From NCBI GenBank assembly GCA_023678885.1, contig CM042998.1, positions 7,877,820 through 7,941,819 on the forward strand: DNA of 64,000 nucleotides, in the 5' to 3' direction. Both the position numbers and the translations under genes were made by a program. The notes beneath the pieces were generated by a model. That model was not told the DNA's origin. It saw nothing but the letters and a program-made list of their open reading frames with translations, and did not search any database. Within the stretch, counting starts at the first letter, position 1, and each line of letters opens with the position of its first letter. Shown piece after piece: positions 11,222 to 23,885 of this stretch. Source of the DNA: Pogostemon cablin. Lineage: Eukaryota; Streptophyta; Magnoliopsida; Lamiales; Lamiaceae.

Positions 11222-12247
11222 TGTGATAGGGAAAATGTTTGGGCTTACTCCAAATAGTAGGCCCAAGAAAATGAAGAATGAAGCCCAACATGATGGTGTC
11301 CATAAAGTTGATTAATTAATGGCCCATGAGATTGCCCATTACTTGAGCTAATTAATATGTTTGGTAATTGGCCCAACATGAAACCCACTTGTGGGTTGAT
11401 TAATTAAGTTTGCTGTGGCGTGAGTTAGCAGCAAGAGAGAAGAGAAGCATACAGAATTAGGGGGGGGGGGGAGGGGAGAAAACAGGGGAGAGAGAGGGAA
11501 GAGTGTTTCGGGAGAAGCTATCCGATTTGGAGGTCCGTCTCTTCATCGTTTCACTTAAAATTTGAAGGGAGAGTTCGTGGCGACGTCTCTACACATTGAT
11601 CGGAGTGGATTTCGAAGAAATATCTCCAAGGGGTGCAAACGAGAATCGGGTGATTCGTATTCTCATTGTACTATTTTATTATCTCTCCTCCCATTGTTAT
11701 CTTGTATTCCAAGAAGGGTTCTCTTGAGGCTATTCTGGTGATTATGTGGTATTTCCCTACTTGTGATAGGGATGGTATTCCCCTATTTGTAATAGAGATG
11801 ATATTCCCCTACTCGTGATAGGGAGTTGTATTCCCCTACTTGTGATAGAGAGTTGTATTCCTCTACTTGTGATAGAGATGGTGTTCCTCTACTTGTGATA
11901 GAGAGATAAATTGATGTTCATCTACTTGTGATAGAGAGATAGATTGGTGTTCCTCTACTTGTGATAGAGAGTTTGAACTATGTACTTTGTTGTGCATTAC
12001 TGGATTGTTTCCTGGACGAGAAGTCCCATGATTTTTACCCTCAGGTTGAAGGGGTTTTCCACGTTAAAATTGCTGGTGTTGATTATGTTAACTTTCTTCA
12101 TATTTATTTGGTTTATTGCCTATTGTGGTATTGAGTGGAAGGATTACTGCATTGATATTGTTTGGGATTTATTTTGTTTACGCTGCGCCGGATATATCAG
12201 TGCATGTTGTCTGTCCTAGTTGGACAGGATCTCCCCCTTCCTCAACA
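11222..12247 (+). mobile_element. Solo LTR (probably Ty1/copia-type)
   Basis: Starts TGTGATAGGG, ends CTCAACA, about 1.03 kb. It shows LTR-like organisation: purine-rich block, TTTTCCACGTTAAAATTG, then a T-rich 3' part. No primer-binding site or coding region follows, so it appears to be a solo LTR. The flanking 5-mers TTATG and AAATG match poorly (3 of 5). The copia assignment rests on general look only. Confidence 0.6.
11745..11970 (+). repeat. Degenerate tandem repeat inside the solo LTR
   Basis: About seven imperfect copies of a 25-35 nt unit built on CTACTTGTGATAGAGA, each followed by a variable GGTGTTCC-like spacer. Confidence 0.85.
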
Positions 12248-12605
12248 AAATGTTGGTGCAAAGTTGTACAGAGGTTTAGATAATTGGTAGCAAACAAAAT
12301 TTGGGATTATGTAGTATGGAAGTTGAGCAATGATAACAGGTGACTGCTCATTATTTCATTGTTTATTATTATTTTTAAGAATAATGGTGGATTTTTTAAA
12401 AATAAACTTTTTTTCTGATTAGCTTATCTAGAGATTCATAGAGTGGATGTATTGTTGTTGTACTGAAAGTGATACTTGATGATTTAGATTATTTGTTCAA
12501 GTATATTTTTCTACTACTTTTCCTTATAGAGATGTTACATTTTGCAATCCAAGGATCGAATCTCATGATTTACTAAACATGCTTCCTTCTTTCATTGTAT
12601 TGTAT

Positions 12606-12684
12606 TCAGGGTACACCTTTCTCCATAGCTTCGTTTTTCACTTTGGTATTTGCACACTTGAAGATTCTGAAGAGGGAGGCGTGG
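12606..12684 (+). pseudogene. Host exon-like sequence, 5' side of the gypsy-1 insertion
   Basis: A GTATTCAG acceptor (ending about 12609) opens an exon-like stretch that gypsy-1 interrupts at the CGTGG duplication (12680-12684). It resumes at 22430 and reaches a GTATG donor near 22485. Several frames are open in pieces and no family is recognised. Confidence 0.35.
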
Positions 12685-15051
12685 TATAATATCTTAGCTC
12701 AACTAAATTTTTTTTAGAAAGCTCAAAATCTATTTATTTATTTTATGACCCAAAAGGCCAGCCTAACTTAGCCCAACTAGATTTTTTTAGAAAGCCCAAA
12801 ATCTATTTAATTTATTTTTATGGCCCAAAAGGCCAGCCCTATCTTAGCCCAACTAGATTTTTTTAGAAAGCCCAAACTTATTTATTTATTTATTTATTTT
12901 GTGGCCCAAAGTTTCAGCCCACTTAAATGGCCTGATATATATAATTATTATGGCTAAAGTTAAAAAAAAAAGAGAAGAACGGGAGAAGAAAAGCAAAAGA
13001 GGGGAAAGAAGAGAGTGAAGAGGAGAAACCCTTGTTGATCAAATTCTCCCTTACAACCCTCATCCTAGGTGGTTTCTAAGTTGTTTTGAGGTAAGTGGTG
13101 TGTGAATTAAGCTTCCTTCTTCCATGGTTTTGTAATTTTGTGGTGTTTTTCTTTTTGGTATGTGGGTAATTCGCAGACTGTTCGAACTGATTTTGATATA
13201 GCTATTGCCCACGAAAGTTTTAAAACTTAATTTCTGTACGTAGCTGAACTCGTTATCTTTCCGTAGCCACTTGAAACGCCTCAATCCGATTATTCTACAA
13301 TTAGTTATGATTTTTCTCGTAAACTGCCGCTAGCTGGAAAATTTTAGAATTTTTATGTCAAATTCAAACTTATTTTCTATCGTTTCGTTTAGTTAATGTA
13401 TTGAAACGGGTTATGTGGGATTGGGAACTGATGTTAAGGAGTTACAAGCCATTTTTATTTAATATCGACTCGTTCGAACTCGATTAGGATTTGTTTTTAA
13501 CAATGAAAGGGATATTACCGCTAATAGTTAGTTATATTTAATTTGTCTTTAATTGCTCATCTCCTTTCTAGGTAAAGAACCATCGACGAAGGGCAAGGGA
13601 CCGACTTCAGATTCCGGAGAGAGTTAATCACTTCCTTGTGAGTTGATAATTCGGGAACGCCTTCTCTTGTGGGAAGTGTGGACCCTCGATAAATGTGCAT
13701 TTATTTTAGTTTTAGTTAATTGATAAGAAAATTATTTGGTATTGTGTTATGTGGTAAAGAGCCTGATTGGCTCAATTGCTCTGGTTAAAGTCCTGTTAGC
13801 CATTTTATGAGTATTATTGATTTTAACTTATGTTGAAGAGCCTTGCCGGCTCGATATCTGATAGCATTTATTGTGAATTATTTGAGAATTGATTTCTGGT
13901 TATTCTTGTGTGACAATTAAGACTCTAACTTGAGTCGTTATTCATCTTATGATGCATATGCATATGTATGCCTGGTTCCAAGGTTAAGTAGCCCTGGTCA
14001 CGGTTCGGGTGAGTTGTAGCGACATTGATTAAGTAGCCCGAATTGTCGCGGTTCGGGTGAGTTAGAGTGACAACCAAGTTACCCGGGATTGGCAAACCCG
14101 GGTGAGTTAGATCTAATGGGGCACCTGTCCATTTGCCAAATACTAATACTCTGGAGGGTGATCGTTAGATGAATCAGTCTATTATAGGCTCAGTCAATGT
14201 CACCGGTGTGGGACATGCATGTCATATATGTTTATATGTTTGATCATTTCAAGTATTTACGTCGATATTGAATTGTGAACTTTAGCACTTGGCGTGTTGA
14301 GAAAGAATATTAATGTGCATTTCATCTAGAGTAACGGTGACGGGCTTGGACTGTCTCTCGACGGAGAGCTCAGTTCGAGGAGGATATTGACTACCCACGC
14401 GTCTTTTATGTGATAACATGTTGTTTGAACTAATTGTGTTATTCGTAAATGTGAACTAAGGTTTTTATTTTCATTAATATGTACACTGAGTGAGAAATAG
14501 TTATTGTGGGACGAAATGTGGGATTTTATGTTATAAACCGCGAGTGGGAATACATACTTCGTATAAGGGTCGGGTGACCGGTTTATCATCTCACTGAGCT
14601 AGTGGTTTTGCTCACCCCCATTATTCTTTCCTTTTCAGGCTGTTGATATCGTTTTGGTTGGAGTTTTTCCTATCGTTTGCTTGCCATCCAATCAGTGTTT
14701 TGGGTACTTTCTCTTTTATGTAAATTAACGGATTCATTGGCGAGATTGTATAGTTTATATTTGGTCACCCCCTTGATTTTCTTTTTGTACCTTCGCGATG
14801 TTATATCGTTCATGTATATTTTCTTTAAACTAAGTTACACCGTTGTATTTTGTACCTTTGTAAATCCTTGTTGATACTTTATGAGATGATGTCCTCGGGT
14901 TGTACTCGTTGTTATCAGTTGTTCAGTTCTACAGGTACTTGATAGCAAGCCTTACGTTTTCTATAAACTTTGTGGAGTGGAGTGCACCCATTTCGCGAAA
15001 TTTATGGTTAACGTGGCGGTTGTCGCATTCTGTCTGGGTTGGGGCGTGACA
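12685..15051 (+). repeat. gypsy-1 5' LTR
   Basis: Collinear with 20054-22424. Contains short repeated GGTTCGGGTGAGTT motifs near 14000-14110. Confidence 0.95.
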
Positions 15052-15058
15052 ACTTTCT

Positions 15059-15071
15059 TGGTATCAGAGCC
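15059..15071 (+). promoter_or_regulatory. gypsy-1 primer-binding site (tRNA-iMet)
   Basis: TGGTATCAGAGCC, 8 nt after the LTR end, complementary to the 3' end of initiator tRNA-Met. Confidence 0.95.
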
Positions 15072-15334
15072 TGATTTTATGATTCTCATTCTTTTTGAGT
15101 CGAGCCAATGGGTCCAACTTTGTTTCTATGTCATCCTAAGGTATCGTATTGCCTTGATGTTGACCTTGCATTTTCTTTCCTTTCTTCCTTTCAGTCATTA
15201 TAGCACCTCCAGTTCGTCGTCAAGGTCGAGGTCGAGGACACGCTCCTCGTGATCCTCTGAGTCCTCTACTCTATTCTGTTCCTCGTGGACCTCGAGGACA
15301 TGTTTCTTCTGATCATGTCGTTCCTCCGACGGTT

Positions 15335-16459
15335 ATGGACCCTATCAATTCTGATCATAGGGTGCCAGTTTCCCAGGTAGAGCAACCACGGGCCCAGTTG
15401 CGGGTTGAGCACATGATGACACCCGAGCAGTACCAATTGTATTATGATCACATTCGAATACATGGTGTTCCACCACCTACAACGGCTCATACGACTACGA
15501 CTGTCACTGAAGAGGTTCTTCGTGCTAATGAATCGATTCGACCTACATCTAATGTACCAGTTTTTACTCCAGAAATGGCTTTAGGAGGTTATACTTCTCG
15601 AGGTGCACTTTTTATACCTGATTTGGTGAAAGCAGCTGAAAACATGGGGACTTCGAAATTTGACGGTGCAAGAGATGTTTCTAAAGCGGGGGCATGGTTA
15701 AAAGAGATTACAGAGACCTTTGACACTTTGATGATTGAAGAATGTTATCGTGTGGTCATTGCAACCAAGCTGTTAGGCCCACATGCACGACGATGGTGGC
15801 AGAATAAAAAAGAGACATCTTCGGTTACTATTACGTGGGCTATCTTTGTGGAACGATTCAAAGATCGATACTTCTCTCAGTACATCAAGGATCAAAAGAG
15901 AAAGGAGTTCTTCAACCTCTTTCAAGGCATTATGTCGGTCGTGGTGTACGAAAGCAAATTTCTGGAATTGCGAGAATTCGCTCCTGAGTCATATACGACG
16001 AGAGACTTATGCAAGAGATTTGAAGATGGTCTTAATTTAAATATTCGAGATCGCATCAAGTCTGGAGACAAGTACGAGAGTCTTGACGATCTCGTAGAAG
16101 AAGCCCTGAGGGTAGAAGGTTTAGTTCAGGCGAGACATAAGCTTGCAAAACGATCTCAAAAGAAAAGGCAAGGGAGCGCATTTCCAGGAAATCCATCGAA
16201 GGTGTATATTGGTGTCGGATCTTCGCGTGGCGCACCATGTTCGGTATCTATTAGTTTTCCTCAACCTCAGGAGCAGTTTAGTAGAGGCGGAAGCAATGTC
16301 TCGGGATCGGTTGGTGAAAATCGCAAGTGCCAGAATTGCTTAAAATATCACTACGGCCCCTGTAAGGCTCCTCAAGTATGTTTTCAGTGTCGACAGCCGG
16401 GGCATATGCGAAGTTCTTGTCCTCAGCTTATGGGAGCGAGCAGTCAGGATTCTGGTTAG
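15335..16459 (+). CDS. gypsy-1 Gag (capsid/nucleocapsid)
   Basis: 374 codons from an ATG. The frame is open further upstream to about 15185 (RRQGRGRGHAPRD), so the true start may be earlier. It contains a retrotransposon-gag capsid segment (ARRWWQNKKET ... RYFSQYIKDQKRKEFFNL) and a CCHC zinc knuckle CFQCRQPGHMRSSC near the end. The TAG at 16457 lies in what should be linker, and the frame leading to the protease (EEARSDPKVVTG) is shifted by one. Gag forms the virus-like particle and packages element RNA. Confidence 0.9.
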   Translation: MDPINSDHRVPVSQVEQPRAQLRVEHMMTPEQYQLYYDHIRIHGVPPPTTAHTTTTVTEEVLRANESIRPTSNVPVFTPEMALGGYTSRGALFIPDLVKAAENMGTSKFDGARDVSKAGAWLKEITETFDTLMIEECYRVVIATKLLGPHARRWWQNKKETSSVTITWAIFVERFKDRYFSQYIKDQKRKEFFNLFQGIMSVVVYESKFLELREFAPESYTTRDLCKRFEDGLNLNIRDRIKSGDKYESLDDLVEEALRVEGLVQARHKLAKRSQKKRQGSAFPGNPSKVYIGVGSSRGAPCSVSISFPQPQEQFSRGGSNVSGSVGENRKCQNCLKYHYGPCKAPQVCFQCRQPGHMRSSCPQLMGASSQDSG

Positions 16460-16630
16460 CTTCGTGGTAAACTAACATATTCTACTCCAGAGATACTCAA
16501 TCTGCAGTTACCAGAGTGCCCGATGCCTCAAGCGGCCCTAGTACTCAATCACTTATGCAAGGAAGGAAGCAAACTAGAGTATTTCATATTTCCCAGGAAG
16601 AGGCTCGCTCAGATCCGAAGGTTGTGACAG

Positions 16631-16770
16631 GTAATTTATAATTTGAGTATTTTCACATACTAGATCTAACCCCGCCTTGTTATGCCACTTGATTACGAAT
16701 AAAACATTCGTAAGAAATTCTATCTTTCCGAATTTTTAAATCACATTCTCACCTAATATTACTTCTTTAG
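16631..16770 (+). other. Probable spliceosomal intron in gypsy-1 between gag linker and protease
   Basis: A 140-bp AT-rich segment with GT at 16631 and AG at 16769-16770. A CTAAT branch-point-like site lies at about 16753-16757, followed by a pyrimidine-rich tract. Removing it joins ...PKVVTG to HVFVGDHQVYALFDPGS in one frame, the normal gypsy arrangement. gypsy-2 has no insertion at the corresponding place. A small insertion that happens to look like an intron cannot be excluded. Confidence 0.6.
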
Positions 16771-18418
16771 GCCATGTGTTTGTGGGAGACCATCAGGTCT
16801 ACGCTTTATTTGACCCAGGTTCTGATAGGTCTTATATCCGGGATGATCTTACTGCGATATTAGATTATCCTATCTCTCATTTGTCACCTGGAATCATCAT
16901 TCATACCCCTCTTGGAGAGCGTCTAATTCGTGATTCGGTATTCCTTGGTTATCCATTGAAGATCAAAGATGTCATTTTAGAGGCTGAATTGATACCATTG
17001 CCTTTGATTGATCTTGATGTTATTCTTGGCATGGATTGACTTTCTTCTCATCATGCAATTCTCGATTGCCACGAGAAGCTTGTTATTTTTCGTAGACCAG
17101 GATTCTCAGAACTTGTTTTTGAAGGTAAACTTCAAACGAGATCCCTCTCTTTTATTTCAATGTTGACTGCGCATAAATTAATGCGTAAGGGTTGTGAGGC
17201 ATTCTTGGCATTTGTCATCGATACTTCTCTTTCTGAAATTAAACTAGATGACATCCCGATCGTGAATGAATTTCCTGATGTCTTTCCCGAAGACTTACCA
17301 GGACAACCTCCGAATCGAGAGATTGATTTTTTCATTGACGTACTTCCTGGAATCACAGTTATATCGATTACTCCATATCGAATGTCGCCTGCTGAGCTCA
17401 AGGAACTCCAGACACAACTTGGGGAATTATTGGAGAAGTGGTTCATACGACCTAGCACATCTCCGTGGGGTGCTCCAGTTCTTTTTGTCAAGAAGAAAGA
17501 TGGATCACTTCGCCTATGTGTCGACTACCGTCAATTGAACAAGGTGACAATCAAGAACAAATATCCTCTTCCAAGAATCGATGATCTGTTTGATCAATTG
17601 CAAGGAGCAACTGTGTTCTCAAAAATTGATTTGCGATCCGGTTATCACCAACTCAAGATTAGGGAATCTGATATCCCTAAGTCTGCTTTTCGAACCAGAT
17701 ACGGTCATTATGAATTCTGTGTTATGCCTTTTGGACTCACAAATGCTCCTGCAGCTTTTATGGATCTTATGAATCAGGTCTTTCGGCCGTACTTAGATAA
17801 GTTTGTCATCATCTTCATTGATGACATTCTTATTTATTCTAAATCGGATGACGAGCATTCTCATCATCTAAGAATTGCTCTGAACATTCTCAGAGAAAAT
17901 CAGCTTTATGCTAAATTCTCGAAGTGTGAATTTTGGCTTCGTGAGGTAAGCTTTTTGGGTCATCACATTTCTAAAGAAGGAATCTACGTCGATCCAGTGA
18001 AGATTCAAGCTATACTAGATTGGGAGCGTCCAAAGAACGTGACAGAGATTCGTAGTTTTTTGAGATTAGCTGGATATTATCAACGGTTTGTCAAAGACTT
18101 TTCGTTATTTGCTTCATCTTTGACTAAATTGACTCGGAAAGGGGTAAAATTTGAATGGAGTGAAAAATGCGAGGAAGCATTTCAAGAATTGAAAAGACGA
18201 CTCGTTTCAGCTCCTATTCTTGCTTTGCCAGACCCAGGGATTGGAGAATTTACCATTTATAGTGACGCCTCGAGACAAGGATTAGGATGCGCTCTCATGC
18301 AAGAAGGAAAGGTTATTGCCTACGCTTCAAGGCAATTGAAGAAGAACGAAGAAAATTATCCTACACATGATTTAGTGTTGGCTGCAATCGTCTTTGTATT
18401 GAAGATCTGGAGGCACTA
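16771..18418 (+). pseudogene. gypsy-1 Pol: protease, reverse transcriptase, start of RNase H
   Basis: A single frame with one in-frame TGA (17037-17039, right after ILGMD, where Trp is normal in the family). Protease: YALFDPGSDRSYI (DPG in place of DTG/DSG, common in this clade) and DVILGMD. Reverse transcriptase: KKKDGSLRLCVDYRQLNK, PLPRIDDLFDQL and the catalytic FIDDILIYSK. RNase H opens with TIYSDASRQGLGCALMQ and stops at KIWRH* (TAG at 18417). About 53 codons that gypsy-2 has here are missing. Confidence 0.92.
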
Positions 18419-20086
18419 GCAGATGCTCTGAGTAGAAAGTCTTCTACCTCACTTGCTTCTATTCAATCTTTTTATCTTCCTATGTTAGAGCAATTTAAAT
18501 CTTTACACATTTCGCTCGATTGTGAAAAGTCTAATGATTCTGCCTTAATCGCCAAATTCGAGGTTAGACCTACCTTGTTCGAGAAAATTCGAGAAAGACA
18601 ATCACACGATGTTTATTTACAACAGAAGATGGCGAAGCTAAATCAAGGAAAAGAAACAGAATTTCAAATTCGGGATGATGGACTTCTTACTTTTAAAAAT
18701 CGTGTTTGTGTTCCATCAGAACTTGATGTTTGTAGAGCTATTCTTGAGGAAGCCCATTCTTCAGCCTATGCTATGCATCCTGGTAGTACCAAAATGTACA
18801 AAACACTTCAGGAGCATTATTGGTGGCCAAGTATGAAACGGGACACTACTGAATTTGTATCAAAGTGCTTATCATGCCAACAGATTAAAGCGGAACACCA
18901 AAAACCAGCCGGCATGCTTCAACCACTACCTATTCCTGAGTGAAAATGGGAAAACGTCACAATGGATTTTGTTTCTGGTTTACCTCGAAACCCAAAAGGG
19001 TCATGACTCAATTTGGGTCATTGTCGATCGTCTGACGAAATCGGCACATTTCCTTCCAGTGCATACCAACGAATCTTTAGAGAAACTTGCCAAGTTATAT
19101 GTCGATGAGATCGTGAGATTGCACGAAGTACCAGTGTCAATCATATCTGACCGTGATCCAAGATTCACTTCCCGTTTTTAGCCTAGTCTGCAGAAAGCGC
19201 TAGGTACAAAATTACTATTCAGTACCTCGTTTCATCCACAGACTGATGGACAGTCAGAAAGAACTATACAGACACTAGAAGACATGCTACGTGCAGTGGT
19301 GTTGAATTTGGGAGGTAGCTGGGATAAGTACGTGACTTTGGTGGAGTTTGCTTATAACAATAGTTATCATTCAAGCATTGGAATGCCCCCGTACGAAGCT
19401 CTGTATGGCCGAAAGTGTCGAACACCGCTCTTTTGGGATGAGGTTGGCGAGAGACAAATCGAACATGTAGAGCTTATTGAAGAGTGAAGGCAAAAATACA
19501 ACTTATTGGAGACAGACTTAAGGCAGCGCAAGATCGACAGAAAAGCTACGCGGATAATAGGAGGCGCGATTTGGAGTTTAATGAAGGAGACAAAATTTTT
19601 CTGAAAGTTTTTCCATGGAAGGGCGTGTTGCGATTCCGCCGTCGAGGAAAGTTGAGTCCAAGGTATATTGGCCCGTTTAATATCGTGCAAAGGATTGATC
19701 GTGTCGCGTATCGACTTGAGCTACCATCGAAATTGTCGAAGATTCACGATGTCTTCCATGTCTCTATGCTTAGAAAATATGAACCAGATCCTTCGCACGT
19801 GCTCAAAGATACCCCAGTTGTATTAAAGGAAAATCTATCGTACGAAGTACAACCTGTTCAAATTGTAGATCGCCGAGAGAAAATGCTTCGTAACAAATCC
19901 ATTCCTTTGGTGAGAATTCTATGGAGAAGTGATCAAATTGAAGAAGAAACATGGGTACCAGAGTCAGTCATGCGTCAACACCATCCAAATCTCTTTTCAT
20001 CTCTAGTTACGTTTATGTTTCGAGGACGAAACTTTTTAGAGGAGGGAATACTTTATAATATCTTAGCTCAACTAAATTTTTTTTAG
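18419..20086 (+). pseudogene. gypsy-1 Pol: end of RNase H, integrase, chromodomain (broken)
   Basis: Resumes with ADALSRK, then the integrase zinc-binding end (HPGSTKMY ... CLSCQQIK). The catalytic core follows (TMDFVSGLP, ISDRDPRFTSRF, and SERTIQTLEDM with the Glu), then GPF and LRKYEPDP segments and a C-terminal chromodomain (YEVQPVQIVDRR ... ILWRSDQIEEETW). Breaks: TGA at 18941 (PE*KWE), a frameshift near 19000, TAG at 19179 (F*PSL) and another frameshift near 19485. Integrase inserts the element DNA; the chromodomain directs chromovirus integration to marked chromatin in studied members. Confidence 0.9.
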
Positions 20087-22424
20087 AAAGCTCAAAACCT
20101 ATTTATTTATTTTTATGGCCCAAATGGCCAGCCCTAACTTAGCCCAACTAGATTTTTTTTAAAAAGCCCAAAACCTATTTATTTATTTTTATGGCCCAAA
20201 AGGCCAGCCTTATCTTAGCCAAACTAGATTTTTTTAGAAAGCCCAAACTTATTTATTTATTTATTTTGTGGCCCAAAGTTTCAGCCCACTTAAATGGTCT
20301 GATATATATAATTATTAAGGCTAAAGTTAAAAAAAAGAGAGAATAACGGGAGAAGAAAAGCAAAAGAGGGGAAAGAAGAGAGTGAAGAGGAGAAACCCTT
20401 GTTGATCAAATTCTCCCTTACAGCCCTCATCCTAGGTGGTTTCTAAGTTGTTTTGAGGTAAGTGGTGTGTGAATTAAGCTTCCTTCTTCCATGGTTTTGT
20501 AATTTTGTGGTGTTTTTCTTTTTGGTATGTGGGTAATTTGCAGACTGTTCGAACTGATTTTGACATAGCTATTGCCCTCAAAAGTTTGCAAATTTAATTT
20601 CTGTACTTAGCTGAACTCGTTAGCTTTCCGTAGCCACTTGAAACGCCTCAATCCGATTATTCTACAATTAGTTATGATTTTTCTCGTAAACTGCCGCTAG
20701 CTGGAAAATTTCAGAATTTTTATGTCGAATTCAAACTTATTTTCTATCGTTTCGTTTAGTTAATGTATTGAAACGGGTTATGTGGGATTGGGAACTGATG
20801 TTAAGGAGTTACAAGCCATTTTTATTTAATATCGACTCGTTCGAACTCGATTAGGATTTGTTTTTAACAATGAAAGGGATATTACCGCTAATAGTTAGTT
20901 ATATTTAATTTGTCTTTAATTGCTCATCTCCTTTCTAGGTAAAGAAACATCGACGAAGGGCAATGGACCGACTTCAGATTCAGGAGAGAGTTAATCACTT
21001 CCTTGTGAGTTGATAATTCGGGAAAGCCTTCTCTTGTGGGAAGTGTGTACCCTCGATAAATGTGCATTTATTTTAGTTTTAGTTAATTTATAAGAAAATT
21101 ATTTGGTATTGTGTTATGTGGTAAAAAGCCTGATTGGCTCGATTGCTCTGGTTAGAGTCCTGTTAGCCATTTTATGAGTATTATTGATTTTAACTTATGT
21201 TGAAGAGCCTTGCCGGCTCGATATCTGATAGCATTTATTGTGAATTATTTGAGAATTGATTTCTGGTTATTCTTGTGTGCCAATTAAGACTCTAACTTGA
21301 GTCGTTATTCATCTTATGATGCATATGCATATGTATGCCTGGTACCAAGGTTAAGTAGCCCGAATTTGTCACGGTTCGGATGAGTTGGAGCGACATTGAT
21401 TAAGTAGCCCGAATTGTCGCGGTTCGGGTGAGTTAGAGTGACAACCAAGTTGCTCGGGATTGGCAAACCCAGGTGAGTTAGATCTAACGGGGCACCTTTC
21501 CATTTGCCAAATACTGATACTCTGGAGGGTGATCGTTAGATGGATCAATCTATTATAGGCTCAGTCAACGTCACCGGTGTGGGACATGCATGTCATTTAT
21601 GTTTATATGTTTGATCATTTCAAGTATTTATGTCGATATTGAATTGTGAACTTTAGCACTTGGCGTGTTGAGAAAGAATATTAATGTGCATTTCATCTAG
21701 AGTAACGGTGACGGGCTTGGACTGCCTCTCGACGGAGAGCTCAGTTCGAGGAGGATATTGACTACCCACGCGTCTTTTATGTGATAACATGTTGTTTGAA
21801 CTAATTGTGTTATTCGTAAATGTGAACTAAGGTTTTTATTTTAATTAATATGTACACTGAGTGAGAAATAGTTATTGTGGGACGAAATGTGGGATTTTAT
21901 GTTATGAACCGCGAGTGGGAATACATGCTTCGTATAAGGGTCGGGGTGACCGGCTTATCACCTCACTGAGCTAGTGGTTTTGCTTACCCCCATCATTCTT
22001 TCCTTTTCAGGCTGTTGATATCGTTTTGGTTGAAGATTTTCCTATCGTTTGCTTGTCATCCAATCAGTGTTTTGGGTATTTTCTCTTTTATGTAAATTGA
22101 CGGATTCATTGGCGAGATTGTATAGTTTATATTTGGTCACCCCCTTGATGTTCTTTTTGTACCTTCGCGATGTTATATCGTTCATGTATATTTTCTTTAA
22201 ACTAAGTTACACCGTTGTATTTTGTACCTTTGTAAATCCTTGTTGATACTTTATGAGATGATGTCCTCGGGTTGTACCCGTTGTTATCAGTTGTTCAGTT
22301 CTACAGGTACTTGATAGCAAGTCTTACGTTTTCTATAAACTTTGTGGAGTAGAGTGCACCCATTCCGCGAAATTTATGGTTAATGTGGTGGTTGTCGCGT
22401 TCTGTTTGGGGTTGGGGCGTGACA
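20054..22424 (+). repeat. gypsy-1 3' LTR
   Basis: Follows the polypurine tract AGAGGAGGG (20038-20046). Near-identical to the 5' LTR. The flanking CGTGG at 22425-22429 completes the site duplication. Confidence 0.95.
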
Positions 22425-22429
22425 CGTGG

Positions 22430-23885
22430 TCTGACTTACTTGACTTTGGAACCCGCTGTTGATGGAGTTACCATTGTAAGTGAGGTATGTCGTATGCGTC
22501 ATTCTTTTGCATATAAAATAGTTTAATTGAATTGCTTTTTAATTAGTATATCATTGTAAAATTAGCATCAATTTTGTTCACTTTTTGGAATTACGAACAG
22601 TATTGTGAATATGAGATTGAGCAAGATATCTAAGCTCATTTTAATTTTGCTTTGGTATACAAAAAATATAGGGCCTTAATAATCTTTACTTCTATTTTTA
22701 GTTCATTACGACGATGAATTAGAATGGTATGGTTAATATTGTACGAGGAGATTAGATAACAGTTGGGAAAATCACTTTCACATATGATGGAAGAGATAGA
22801 TTTTGAAGGCTTCTTCAGGGTAGGTTTTCTCTATACTCTGCTTTCATTTTTTAATTTTACCTTTTGAAAAGTTTAAACTTGGTGTTATGATCAATTATAA
22901 ACCAAGTCTTCGTAGTTGCTTTGATGAAGCTAGACGGAGTGTACGGTCAGGAGATTAATAAACAATTATTTAGTTTTGTTGTTGTTTTATCTTTTCTAAA
23001 TATGATTAATATCTATTTAGTCTTTTTTCTGTCGTTTATTTTTATGGATAAACTCGAATTCTTGAAATTAACTCTATTAATATCTCATTCTCTAGCCTTT
23101 GTTGTTGAGAACTGTTGGGGATCATCTGCAACAATTGGATTGCGGTTGCGACCACAGATTAGTTTGACGGATACCTTTCTCAAAAGGTGCTTCTTTGCAA
23201 ACTTAAATTTATTGAAAGTGTTAATAATCTGTATTTTCTTTATTTCTTGACTTGCATGCTACAGTTTTTAGTTACATATGAAATTAAGTACTCTATTTGG
23301 TGCATTTTTAGGTCCGGTGGAAAAAAAGGTATTAACTATTAAGTGGACCAGGTTGATACTCTTTTGCATGTATGTGGAAGTAGACAAACTTGCTCCAAAT
23401 AAAATTTTGTTTGTTATAGTTTATTCTTCCGTGGACTTGCCTCAAGTTTTAAAGTATTATTATTCATTGCAATCTGTTTGTTTGAATAAACAAAATTTTA
23501 ATTTTAAATTTTTAAATGGATGTGTAAGTGAAATGAAAAGAGGATGGTGACTTGGAGAAGAGCTTTGGGTGGGATGCTTTGTTTGGAAGTTGGAGTTTCA
23601 CTTTCATCTCCAAAAGCAATCTTGAAAAGAAACCCGTGTTTAATTCATAAAGCCTTGATTTTTTGGGTAGACTAATAATGGCTTTAACAATCCTTTAAAT
23701 CCAAAAATCTTTTGGTAGTACTAGTCCATTTAGTGCACAGACCCGGAGTTCCATTTTCGGCGGCATGTCTACTGGAGTATTTGGTGCACAATCTTCTTCT
23801 CCTTTAGCTCGGAAATTTAGCACTTTCGGATTATGTTTCAGTGATTTTATAAATTTAATTTGGTGTTTAAATTTAGTTTTTTGCA
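22430..23885 (+). other. Decayed host gene sequence, intron-rich
   Basis: 22430-22484 continues the exon interrupted by gypsy-1 (a frame reads GLTYLTLEPAVDGVTIVSE, then a GTATG donor). Further short open stretches occur near 22900-23250, but none gives a recognisable protein. Confidence 0.35.

Larger units (their letters stand above)
12685..22424 (+). mobile_element. gypsy-1: Ty3/gypsy chromovirus, complete but decayed
   Basis: LTRs of 2367 and 2371 bp flank gag, protease, reverse transcriptase, RNase H, integrase and a C-terminal chromodomain in Ty3/gypsy order. The 5-bp target-site duplication CGTGG (12680-12684 and 22425-22429) is perfect. The primer-binding site matches initiator tRNA-Met. 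The LTRs begin TATAATATC rather than TG, probably a mutated or atypical end, and end GTGACA. Stops, frameshifts and an RNase H deletion disable it. Clade looks like Tekay/Del by domain order and chromodomain; that is inference. The two LTRs remain very similar over their whole length, so it is not ancient. Confidence 0.95.

Noticed and set aside
14677..14874. 65-codon hydrophobic frame, repeated at 22049-22246
   Set aside because: Located inside both gypsy-1 LTRs; no start context or homology supports a gene.
17132..17491. 119-codon minus-strand frame
   Set aside because: Antisense shadow of the gypsy-1 protease-RT linker.
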